NCBI GenBank assembly: GCA_002494975.1
Contig: DADI01000072.1
Coordinates: forward strand, 1,125 to 6,487
Direction: 5' to 3'
Source: Euryarchaeota archaeon UBA556
Lineage (GTDB): Archaea; Thermoplasmatota; Poseidoniia; Poseidoniales; Thalassarchaeaceae
Length of the DNA: 5,363 nucleotides
Shown here one piece after another: positions 1 to 5,256 of the stretch. The position numbers and the translations under genes are program-made. The number at the start of each line of letters is the position of its first letter. The first letter of the stretch is position 1. The notes under the pieces are model-generated. The model was not told the origin of the DNA. It saw nothing but the letters and a program-made list of their open reading frames with translations, and ran no database searches.

Positions 1-1718
1 TAAGGAGTTACGGCAGCAAATTCAGCAGCGCAAGAGTCAACCATCCTAAATCTTGGATGTATCGATAATTCGTGTCTACGGAGAGTTACCGAATATTCAT
101 CTTCACCCACTGGTAATTGTTTGAATCCTGATGCTGGAAATCCACATAAAGCATCCGCGATATGTAAATCTGAGAAACCTAAACCTTTCCAAGAGCGCAT
201 TTCTTTAGCAGGTATTTGTGAGGGTATTAGCCCTAGTTCGCCAGCAGCCCTTATTTCAGTTTCGATAGCCGCCATTCTTTCAAATCGATGCAAGAACCAG
301 CGTGTCACACCCCCTGTTAAATCACGTACATCATCTATTGAGTATCCTCTCCTGAAGGCTTCGAAAAGTGCTCCCATTCGTCGATCAGTAGGTATTCTCA
401 ACCAGTCAACTAATATTGCCTCAGGCAATGCTTGAGATGCTCTCTCATCCATCGTCTCACCACCCGAAGCATCTGCTAATGTAAGAGGACGAGGATGAGG
501 CTGCCCATATTCGAGACTGGCCCATGCCTTCAGAAAAGCCTCTTCAAAGCAACGACCTATTGCCATTACTTCTCCTGTAGATTTCATAGAGGTCCCAATC
601 GTTCTATCTGCTGTTCTAAACTTGTCAAATGGCCAACGAGGTATTTTCACTACACAATAATCTAAAGTAGGCTCGAATGCAGCCGTAGTTCCTTCTCCTG
701 TTATTGGATTGGGGAGTTCATCAAGAGTGTATCCAACTGCAATCAGGGCAGCCATTCTTGCTATTGGGTAACCGGTTGCTTTGGATGCTAAAGCAGAAGA
801 TCTGGAAACACGAGGATTAACTTCAATTACACGGTATTCACCATTGTTTTGGTTAACTGCGAATTGGACGTTACATCCTCCTTTAATGTTTAATCTTCTA
901 ATTAATTTTAATGCTGCATTCCTTAACATTTGATGATCTCTATCGGAAAGTGTTTGTTGTGGTGCTACTACTACTGACTCACCTGTATGTACGCCCATAG
1001 GATCTAAGTTCTCCATAGTACAAACTATTATTGCATTATCCGCATCATCTCGCATGACTTCATACTCATGCTCTTGCCAACCTAATATACTGACTTCAAT
1101 TAATACCTGGCCAATTGCTGAATGAAGTATACCTTGACTGGCGATTTCAACTAATTCACCCATGTTAAATGCTGTGCCTCCGCCTAAACCTCCAAGAGTA
1201 AAAGCCGGTCTAATTAGAAGAGGGAAACCACCTAGAGCATTGGCGGCTTTGATTACTTCATCAATAGAGTCGCATGCTATCGCTTTACATACAGGCAAAT
1301 TAATTTCTTCACACACTTTCTTGAATAAATCCCGATCTTCTGCCTCATCAATAGATGCCAAGTTACAACCAATTAACTCTACACCTAATTCATCTAAAGA
1401 ACCATCATGCGCAAGTGCCATAGCAATATTCAAAGCAGTTTGACCACCCATTCCTGCAAGAATTGCATCTGGCTTTTCAATTTCTAATATTCTCTTTACT
1501 ACTTCTGGTAATAATGGTTCAATATATATCCTATCTGCCATTTCAGGATCATTTTGTATTGTTGCAGGATTTGAATTAATCAGAATAATTTCATATCCAT
1601 CTGCTCTTAATGCCCTACAAGCCTGTGACCCTGAGAAATCAAACTCTGCAGCTTGCCCTATTCTTATAGGACCGCTCCCAAGAATCACTATTCTCTCTAA
1701 ATCATCTCTACGAGGCAT
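1..1718 (-). CDS. carB: Carbamoyl-phosphate synthase large subunit (N-terminal part; runs off the left edge)
   Basis: This gene encodes the ammonia-using synthetase subunit of carbamoyl-phosphate synthetase, which makes carbamoyl phosphate from bicarbonate, 2 ATP and the ammonia released by CarA. My translation gives 572 uninterrupted codons starting MPRRDDLERIVILGSGPIRI. Residues 1-400 form the first (carboxy-phosphate) synthetase half: GSGPIRIGQ at 14-22, INSNPAT at 47-53, GGQTALN at 91-97, RPA at 170-172 followed by the glycine-rich loop GGLGGG at 176-181, and E208. Q285, E299, N301 and R303 fall at the same numbers as the metal/ATP ligands I recall for the E. coli enzyme. MKSTGEVMAIGR (378-389) ends this half. 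Residues 405-560 match the oligomerisation region, with slightly longer linkers than E. coli. VDSCAAEFA near 560 marks the entry to the second synthetase half. Family length is about 1,070 residues, so the carbamate-phosphorylating half and the allosteric domain lie outside the window. The start is fixed by a strong SD and the overlap with carA. Confidence 0.97.
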   Translation of the reverse strand, partial: MPRRDDLERIVILGSGPIRIGQAAEFDFSGSQACRALRADGYEIILINSNPATIQNDPEMADRIYIEPLLPEVVKRILEIEKPDAILAGMGGQTALNIAMALAHDGSLDELGVELIGCNLASIDEAEDRDLFKKVCEEINLPVCKAIACDSIDEVIKAANALGGFPLLIRPAFTLGGLGGGTAFNMGELVEIASQGILHSAIGQVLIEVSILGWQEHEYEVMRDDADNAIIVCTMENLDPMGVHTGESVVVAPQQTLSDRDHQMLRNAALKLIRRLNIKGGCNVQFAVNQNNGEYRVIEVNPRVSRSSALASKATGYPIARMAALIAVGYTLDELPNPITGEGTTAAFEPTLDYCVVKIPRWPFDKFRTADRTIGTSMKSTGEVMAIGRCFEEAFLKAWASLEYGQPHPRPLTLADASGGETMDERASQALPEAILVDWLRIPTDRRMGALFEAFRRGYSIDDVRDLTGGVTRWFLHRFERMAAIETEIRAAGELGLIPSQIPAKEMRSWKGLGFSDLHIADALCGFPASGFKQLPVGEDEYSVTLRRHELSIHPRFRMVDSCAAEFAAVTP

Positions 1719-3082
1719 TATTTCTCACCTCTCGAGGCATGAGTTACTTTATTTAGATGGAAATTTTTTGCGACAATCTCGGAAAATCTATCGAATAAAG
1801 GGGCCGCATCATGAGGCCCAGGGCATGCCTCAGGATGAAATTGAACTGTAAATGATGACTTGTCGACTAAGTCTAGACCTTCAACAGTTCTATCATTGGC
1901 ATTAACATATCTGACTCTGAAATCAGCCCCTAGAACATTTTCTCCCTTTTCTGAATATACGCCACTGGGATGTGGGGCAAGCATACCTTGTTCCGGATCT
2001 TCTACTGCAAAGCCATGATTCTGGCTAGTAATATGCACTCTACCACTCTGTAAATCGATTACTGGCTGATTTGCTCCTCTATGCCCATACCTTAGTTTGT
2101 ATGTCCTAAGACCAGCTGCTAGACCCATTAATTGATGTCCAAGACAAATACCCATTACTGGAAAATCTGCTCTAACCGCTGATGAAAGCGTTTCTCGAGC
2201 AATTGTTGCAGCACCGGGGTGTGCAGGATCTCCTGGTCCATTAGAAGAGAAAAATGCGTCAGGTGACCACTTTTCAATAATCTCATCGAATGGCATATTT
2301 GCTGGGCACCAAACTACCTCAAATCGATGACATAACTCACGTAAAATATTAAATTTAATTCCGCAATCAATCGCTGCCAAACGAGGTAAGGAATTACCAT
2401 CAAAATCTTCTGCACCTTCGTTCAAAAGTACTGATTCTGAGCATGTAACTTCTGCTACTAGATCTTCAGAATCGGGTGGTACAAGATTATCAAGAACATT
2501 CTGCATTTCTTGTTCCTTTTCTAATGGTCCAAATACGCATAAAACGGTTCCATGTTCTCGAACTCTTCTTGTTAAAGCTCTTGTATCGATTCCTTCAATT
2601 CCAGGGACACCATGAGATAACAAGAATTCATGTACGCTACCTATTGAATCTCTATGATCCGGTACTTTCATCAATTCCCTACAAACAATTCCTCGAGGCC
2701 AAACACCAGAAGACTCTGAGCTATTAGCATGTATTCCATAATTTCCAAGAAGTGGCCAAGTAAATGTTAGTACTTGTCCTGCAAATGAAGGATCCGTAAG
2801 GCTTTCTTGATAACCACACATTCCTGTAGTAAAAACCAACTCTCCTTGAGCAATAGTTTCTGCACCAAATAATGAACCTCTGAATCGAGTTCCGTCTGCC
2901 AACAAAAGTAGACCAGGGGCTAGGCTTGCAGGTTGTATATCATCCGAATCTACCAAAATATCGGCTGCATCGGAAAATTTAGGAGCATTCTTAACACCTA
3001 AAATATCGGCCCCGGGAGAGAATCCTCTACCCGGTGTCGACTTCGACATCAACGATACTGCTGGAACCAGATTATTAATCAT
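1718..3082 (-). CDS. carA: Carbamoyl-phosphate synthase small subunit (glutamine amidotransferase), N-terminally extended
   Basis: CarA hydrolyses glutamine and channels the ammonia to CarB. Residues 57-190 are the CarA-specific N-terminal domain (LADGTRFRGSLFGAE at 61-75, TTGMCGYQE at 85-93, DTRALTRRVREHG at 166-178). Residues 234-440 are a class I glutamine amidotransferase domain with SNGPGDP (280-286), the nucleophile C313 in GICLGHQ, and the H416/E418 pair in QFHPE. The catalytic triad is therefore complete. At 454 residues it is longer than the usual 360-390, because about 55 residues precede the conserved domain. This extension looks low in conserved structure and contains a repeated ADIL motif. 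The start is uncertain: ATG at 3082 has no SD and sits only 5 bases after a TATA-like element, while in-frame Met12 (3049) would fall downstream of a start site placed by that element. Both would leave an extension. The stop overlaps the carB start by one base (TAATG), implying translational coupling. The product is certain; the first 11 residues are not. Confidence 0.96.
   Translation of the reverse strand: MINNLVPAVSLMSKSTPGRGFSPGADILGVKNAPKFSDAADILVDSDDIQPASLAPGLLLLADGTRFRGSLFGAETIAQGELVFTTGMCGYQESLTDPSFAGQVLTFTWPLLGNYGIHANSSESSGVWPRGIVCRELMKVPDHRDSIGSVHEFLLSHGVPGIEGIDTRALTRRVREHGTVLCVFGPLEKEQEMQNVLDNLVPPDSEDLVAEVTCSESVLLNEGAEDFDGNSLPRLAAIDCGIKFNILRELCHRFEVVWCPANMPFDEIIEKWSPDAFFSSNGPGDPAHPGAATIARETLSSAVRADFPVMGICLGHQLMGLAAGLRTYKLRYGHRGANQPVIDLQSGRVHITSQNHGFAVEDPEQGMLAPHPSGVYSEKGENVLGADFRVRYVNANDRTVEGLDLVDKSSFTVQFHPEACPGPHDAAPLFDRFSEIVAKNFHLNKVTHASRGEK
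1725..1731 (-). promoter_or_regulatory. Strong Shine-Dalgarno site for carB
   Basis: GAGGTGA on the minus strand lies 6 bases before the carB ATG (1718-1716), inside the last codons of carA. It is complementary to the ACCUCC-type 3' end of archaeal 16S rRNA. Together with the TAATG stop-start overlap it fixes the carB start and suggests termination-reinitiation or direct re-entry that keeps CarA and CarB near equal amounts. Confidence 0.85.
2955..3010 (-). repeat. Short in-frame direct repeat inside the carA N-terminal extension
   Basis: The 11-base sequence AAAATATCGGC (plus strand) occurs at 2955-2965 and again at 3000-3010, exactly 45 bases apart. On the coding strand it encodes ADIL twice, at CarA residues 25-28 and 40-43. 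The spacing of 15 codons suggests a decayed tandem duplication of one segment of the extension. The residues between the copies no longer resemble each other, so this may also be chance. Confidence 0.5.
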
Positions 3083-3097
3083 TGACGTATAATAATC
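3070..3097. repeat. Inverted repeat around the carA start (candidate operator)
   Basis: Eight-base arms GATTATTA (3070-3077) and TAATAATC (3090-3097) are perfect inverted complements separated by 12 bases. The arm centres are 20 bp apart, about two helical turns, so a dimeric regulator could bind both arms on one face. One arm overlaps the TATA-like element and the other lies just inside the first ATG, near where transcription would start. The arms are AT-rich, so chance symmetry is possible. No regulator is identified in the window. Confidence 0.4.
3088..3095 (-). promoter_or_regulatory. Candidate TATA box of the carAB operon
   Basis: The minus strand reads TTATTATA here, in the 38-base gap between trm56 and carA. 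Archaeal TATA boxes are centred about 25-30 bases before the transcript start, which would place that start near 3063-3066. That lies inside the annotated carA reading frame and upstream of Met12 (3049). No obvious purine-rich BRE is seen. If the element is real, carAB has its own promoter and the first ATG is not used; if not, carAB is read from upstream. Confidence 0.45.
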
Positions 3098-3113
3098 AGT
3101 CGAGAAGTTAGAG

Positions 3114-3120
3114 AAAAAAA
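3114..3120 (-). terminator. Oligo-T tract just after the trm56 stop
   Basis: On the minus strand seven consecutive T residues (continuing TTTTTTTCTC) follow directly after the trm56 TAA. Archaeal RNA polymerase can terminate at such T-runs without a hairpin. The position, after a stop codon and before a TATA-like element, fits full or partial termination separating the membrane-protein/trm56 transcript from carAB. The run is short, so read-through is likely. Confidence 0.45.
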
Positions 3121-3684
3121 TTATTCCTCTTCAAAAGTTATTACTTGTTTTCTAATTCCATTAGGTATAACTCTTATTTCTCCATCAGGAAAATGGCTCA
3201 AATCATCTATAGGACCTACAAGTGAATCAAGAAAAATAGCTAAGGCGGCCACCTCTGAATGAGGTTGATTCCCTATCGACACATTATGGTCGGCTAAACG
3301 ATAAACTTCTCCTGGTACTTTTGTCCCACCAACTACTATCATCATGGGTTTATCAAGATCTATTTTAGGCAATGCTTCCTTCCATGGTTCACCATACATC
3401 GTCAAATGAATAATAGTTCCAGATTCATCTCCTTTACCTTTGGAAAATCTTCTCAGAAAACTAAGTGGTTTTTCTTCATACCGGCATTTGAAATTACCAC
3501 CAAATCTCTTAGATACAGAATTCCACGTTTCTAAAGCAGAAGGGTCTATTTCACCTGCTAGATGGATCTCATTAGCACCAAATGCTCTAGCTGTCAGACC
3601 TAAATGAGAAGTTATTCTCTTGTCCCTATCCCTTCTATGACCTAAACGGAGAACACCTATGTGAGGTAGCCCAGGGGGATTCAT
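3121..3684 (-). CDS. trm56: tRNA (cytidine(56)-2'-O)-methyltransferase, aTrm56 type
   Basis: aTrm56 transfers a methyl group from S-adenosylmethionine to the ribose 2'-OH of C56 in the tRNA T-loop, stabilising the D-loop/T-loop contact. It belongs to the SPOUT (trefoil-knot) class and acts in the cytoplasm as a dimer. The sequence carries the family signatures in order: VLRLGHRRDRDKR (11-23) with LTARAFGA (30-37), HLTMYG (93-98), IVVGGTKVPGEVY (116-128) and the knot motif IGNQPHSEVAALA (137-149). These match what I recall of the Pyrococcus enzyme almost word for word. At 187 residues it is of normal family length and apparently complete. The only N-terminal difference is about eight extra residues (MNPPGLPH) before the usual start; no other in-frame ATG lies nearby. 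It starts 5 bases after the stop of the upstream membrane-protein gene with no clear SD, suggesting coupled translation in one operon. This is the best archaeal marker in the window. Confidence 0.96.
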   Translation of the reverse strand: MNPPGLPHIGVLRLGHRRDRDKRITSHLGLTARAFGANEIHLAGEIDPSALETWNSVSKRFGGNFKCRYEEKPLSFLRRFSKGKGDESGTIIHLTMYGEPWKEALPKIDLDKPMMIVVGGTKVPGEVYRLADHNVSIGNQPHSEVAALAIFLDSLVGPIDDLSHFPDGEIRVIPNGIRKQVITFEEE

Positions 3685-3689
3685 ACATC

Positions 3690-4361
3690 TTATCCGAGAG
3701 GCGCTTCTTCATCAGCATGACCCTCGTAAAGAGTAGTATTTTGAGAAGGGAATATGTCGACATCGTTCGAAAGGAGGAACGATCTTACCCACTGAAGAAG
3801 TAAAGCGTCAAAAAAGAATTTTGTAGCAAAATGCAGTAAAACTGCTAAAATTGAAAGCCTACCACTGGCAGAAATTGCATTTCTTAACTCTATCTCGCCT
3901 ACACCCAAAGCAAGATTTCCGAATGGTTCTAGAATATAGAAAGCACCAAGAATCATTAATATTCCTGCGACGTTGGATAGAATCGCATTACCTTGCTCTC
4001 TACCAATTGACATTACTAAAGTTGCTAATAAAGCGATTGTAGGGACAATTATGCTTAATTCTGAAAATTCAAAACCACCTAATTGTGAAACCGGAATAGC
4101 TGCATCTCCTAATCTCTCAGCACCCTTTTCAACAGATATCCACCAAAGTAATATTGCCATTACTAGCATAGCCCCTGATATCCTTCCTCGATTAAATATC
4201 ATATCTCTAATATCATGCCTGTTTTGAGGCTGTAATCTTTGGATTATTGACTCCATCATTTCTAATGATGGTTGATTCATTGAGTCACCCTCTACACTAG
4301 GGGAAATAGAGGGAGAAACAGAATTAGATGTATCTAAAAGCGTCTCGTCTCCAATAACCAT
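3690..4361 (-). CDS. Uncharacterised four-helix membrane protein
   Basis: I do not recognise the family of this 223-residue protein. Four hydrophobic segments are evident, at about residues 61-77 (MLVMAILLWW), 99-119, 128-148 and 169-193. The N-terminal 60 residues are polar: a serine-rich start (11-27), then a possibly helical, charged stretch (QRLQPQNRHDIRDMIFNRGR, 41-60) leading into helix 1. The C-terminal 28 residues are acidic (HADEEAPLG). The basic residues before helix 1 suggest both ends are cytoplasmic. No signal peptide, catalytic motif or metal site is visible. The ATG at 4361 is the first start after an in-frame TGA at 4382-4380, has no SD, and lies about 28 bp from a shared TATA-like element, fitting a leaderless message. 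An alternative start is Met28 (4280), which has an SD-like GAGGGTGA before it. It is first in an apparent operon with trm56, 5 bases downstream; the pairing does not reveal a function. Confidence 0.85.
   Translation of the reverse strand: MVIGDETLLDTSNSVSPSISPSVEGDSMNQPSLEMMESIIQRLQPQNRHDIRDMIFNRGRISGAMLVMAILLWWISVEKGAERLGDAAIPVSQLGGFEFSELSIIVPTIALLATLVMSIGREQGNAILSNVAGILMILGAFYILEPFGNLALGVGEIELRNAISASGRLSILAVLLHFATKFFFDALLLQWVRSFLLSNDVDIFPSQNTTLYEGHADEEAPLG
4285..4292 (-). promoter_or_regulatory. Possible internal SD for a shorter membrane-protein start (Met28)
   Basis: GAGGGTGA on the minus strand stands 4 bases before the in-frame ATG at 4280, whereas the first ATG (4361) has none. Starting there would remove the serine-rich 27 residues and leave a 196-residue protein with all four helices. 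The spacing is a little short and the motif also encodes VEGDS, so it may be coincidence. Two products from one gene are conceivable. Confidence 0.35.
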
Positions 4362-4383
4362 CGTTGGATTGCCACTACATCAC

Positions 4384-4393
4384 ATCATAAAGG
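4384..4393. promoter_or_regulatory. Candidate shared TATA element of a divergent promoter
   Basis: ATCATAAAGG on the plus strand (CCTTTATGAT on the minus) is the only TATA-like string in the 55-bp gap. Its centre (4388.5) lies 28.5 bp before the folP ATG at 4417 and 27.5 bp before the membrane-protein ATG at 4361. In archaea a TATA box sits about 25-30 bp before the transcript start, so both genes would begin transcription at or within a few bases of their ATG. Neither has an SD. The match to the TATA consensus is imperfect (CATAAA / TTTATG). Confidence 0.55.
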
Positions 4394-4394
4394 G

Positions 4395-4415
4395 TTGGTA
4401 GAATCGACGTACCAA
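4395..4415. repeat. Inverted repeat between the TATA element and folP (candidate operator)
   Basis: TTGGTA (4395-4400) and TACCAA (4410-4415) are perfect 6-base inverted complements with a 9-base spacer, ending one base before the position preceding the folP ATG. On DNA it could be an operator covering the folP transcription start. If the message is leaderless the repeat would not be in the RNA, so an RNA hairpin role is less likely. Short arms make chance a real possibility. Confidence 0.35.
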
Positions 4416-4416
4416 T

Positions 4417-5256
4417 ATGGCTGACTGGAGACCCTTGATACGTCGCCGAGATGACGGTTTTCCACGAATAATGGGGGTTCTAAATATCACTCCTGACTCA
4501 TTTTATGCTAATTCAAGACTATCTAGTGTTGAAGAAACTCTAGAAATTGCGGCAGAAATGGTCGACAATGGAGCAGATTGGTTAGATATAGGGGGGGAAT
4601 CAACCAGACCTGGAGCAAAAACTATTGATTCTAATGAAGAAATTGCACGCATCATACCTGTAGTACGTGCTATTAGAAAGAAATATCCAAGCATAGGGAT
4701 ATCCATAGACACTAGGTGGGCAGATGTTGCTGAAGCCGCATTAGATGAAGGAGCAGATATGATTAATGACGTTTCTGCACTTAGTGACCCAAGAATGATA
4801 GAAGTCATAAAATCAAGAAATTGCCCTATTTGCATTATGCATATGAAAGGAGTCCCCGAAAATATGCAAGATAATCCAGAGTATAGCGACGTTGTCGAAG
4901 AAGTTAGAGAAATGCTCACTGGTAAAGTGAATATCCTAGTAGATTCTGGTATTGGAATAGAACAAATAATTGGGGACCCTGGAATCGGATTTGGGAAATT
5001 ATTACACCACAATATTGCTCTTTTATCTGCTGGAAGAGATGTCATCCCAATGGAAAATATGAGCCTCATGTGGGGAGTAAGTAGGAAAAGAATGTTTTCA
5101 GATTTACTAGGTAGAAACGATGCCGAAGATAGGCTAGCAGGGACTTTGGGCGTAGCTGCAATGGCTAAATCAAGAGCCGTCGATATCATCAGAGTGCATG
5201 ATGTCCCAGAACATGCAGATATGTTTAGAGCAATGTTTGCATTGGAGGATTTTTAA
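4417..5256 (+). CDS. folP: Dihydropteroate synthase
   Basis: DHPS condenses p-aminobenzoate with 6-hydroxymethyl-7,8-dihydropterin pyrophosphate to give 7,8-dihydropteroate in folate synthesis; it is a cytoplasmic TIM barrel and the sulfonamide target in bacteria. All family motifs are present in order in its 279 residues: IMGVLNITPDSF (18-29), DIGGESTRPGA (57-67), SIDT (96-99), INDVSAL (116-122), IMHMKGVPENMQ (140-151), DPGIGFGK (187-194), GVSRKRM (220-226) and IIRVHDV (257-263). The residues corresponding to the pterin, phosphate and pABA ligands, N23, D98, N117, D187, K224, R259 and H261, are intact. Length matches bacterial single-domain FolP (about 280), with no FolC, FolK or FolB fusion. 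The ATG at 4417 is the first start after an in-frame TAG at 4399-4401. It has no SD and lies at the right distance from a TATA-like element to be leaderless. Its stop overlaps the next gene (TAATG). A methanopterin-pathway relative is less likely given how closely the bacterial motifs are kept. Confidence 0.96.
   Translation: MADWRPLIRRRDDGFPRIMGVLNITPDSFYANSRLSSVEETLEIAAEMVDNGADWLDIGGESTRPGAKTIDSNEEIARIIPVVRAIRKKYPSIGISIDTRWADVAEAALDEGADMINDVSALSDPRMIEVIKSRNCPICIMHMKGVPENMQDNPEYSDVVEEVREMLTGKVNILVDSGIGIEQIIGDPGIGFGKLLHHNIALLSAGRDVIPMENMSLMWGVSRKRMFSDLLGRNDAEDRLAGTLGVAAMAKSRAVDIIRVHDVPEHADMFRAMFALEDF
5244..5249 (+). promoter_or_regulatory. Strong Shine-Dalgarno site for the TraB-family gene
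   Basis: GGAGGA lies 6 bases before the ATG at 5256, inside the last codons of folP. With the TAATG overlap it fixes the downstream start and implies translation coupled to folP. Spacing and overlap are the same as at the carA-carB junction. Confidence 0.85.

Noticed and set aside
1..60. Possible carB truncation at the left edge
   Set aside because: The frame is open through the first base and ends within the conserved VDSCAAEFAAVTPY segment, so this is only the window boundary, not a broken gene.
121..435. Plus-strand open frame of 104 codons
   Set aside because: It lies wholly antisense to carB, which has clear family motifs on the other strand; the translation is serine/proline-rich with no recognisable domain.
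1162..1443. Plus-strand open frame of 93 codons
   Set aside because: It is antisense to the conserved ATP-grasp part of carB (residues 92-186) and has no SD, motif or independent support.
2476..2727. Plus-strand open frame of 83 codons
   Set aside because: It is antisense to carA, with no promoter or SD; composition is typical of a shadow frame.
3685..3689. Out-of-frame ATG (3688-3686) just before the trm56 start
   Set aside because: It lies in GATGTATG, but its frame does not encode the Trm56 motifs; the ATG at 3684 does.
3851..4227. Two overlapping plus-strand open frames (3851-4042 and 3973-4227)
   Set aside because: Both are antisense to the membrane-protein gene and overlap each other in different frames. 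The minus-strand frame has coherent hydrophobic helices and operon context, so it is preferred.
4503..5189. Long minus-strand open frame of 228 codons opposite folP
   Set aside because: Its length is striking, but the opposite strand encodes a complete, motif-perfect DHPS. The antisense product is serine/isoleucine-rich with no domain, and the openness follows from the codon use of folP.
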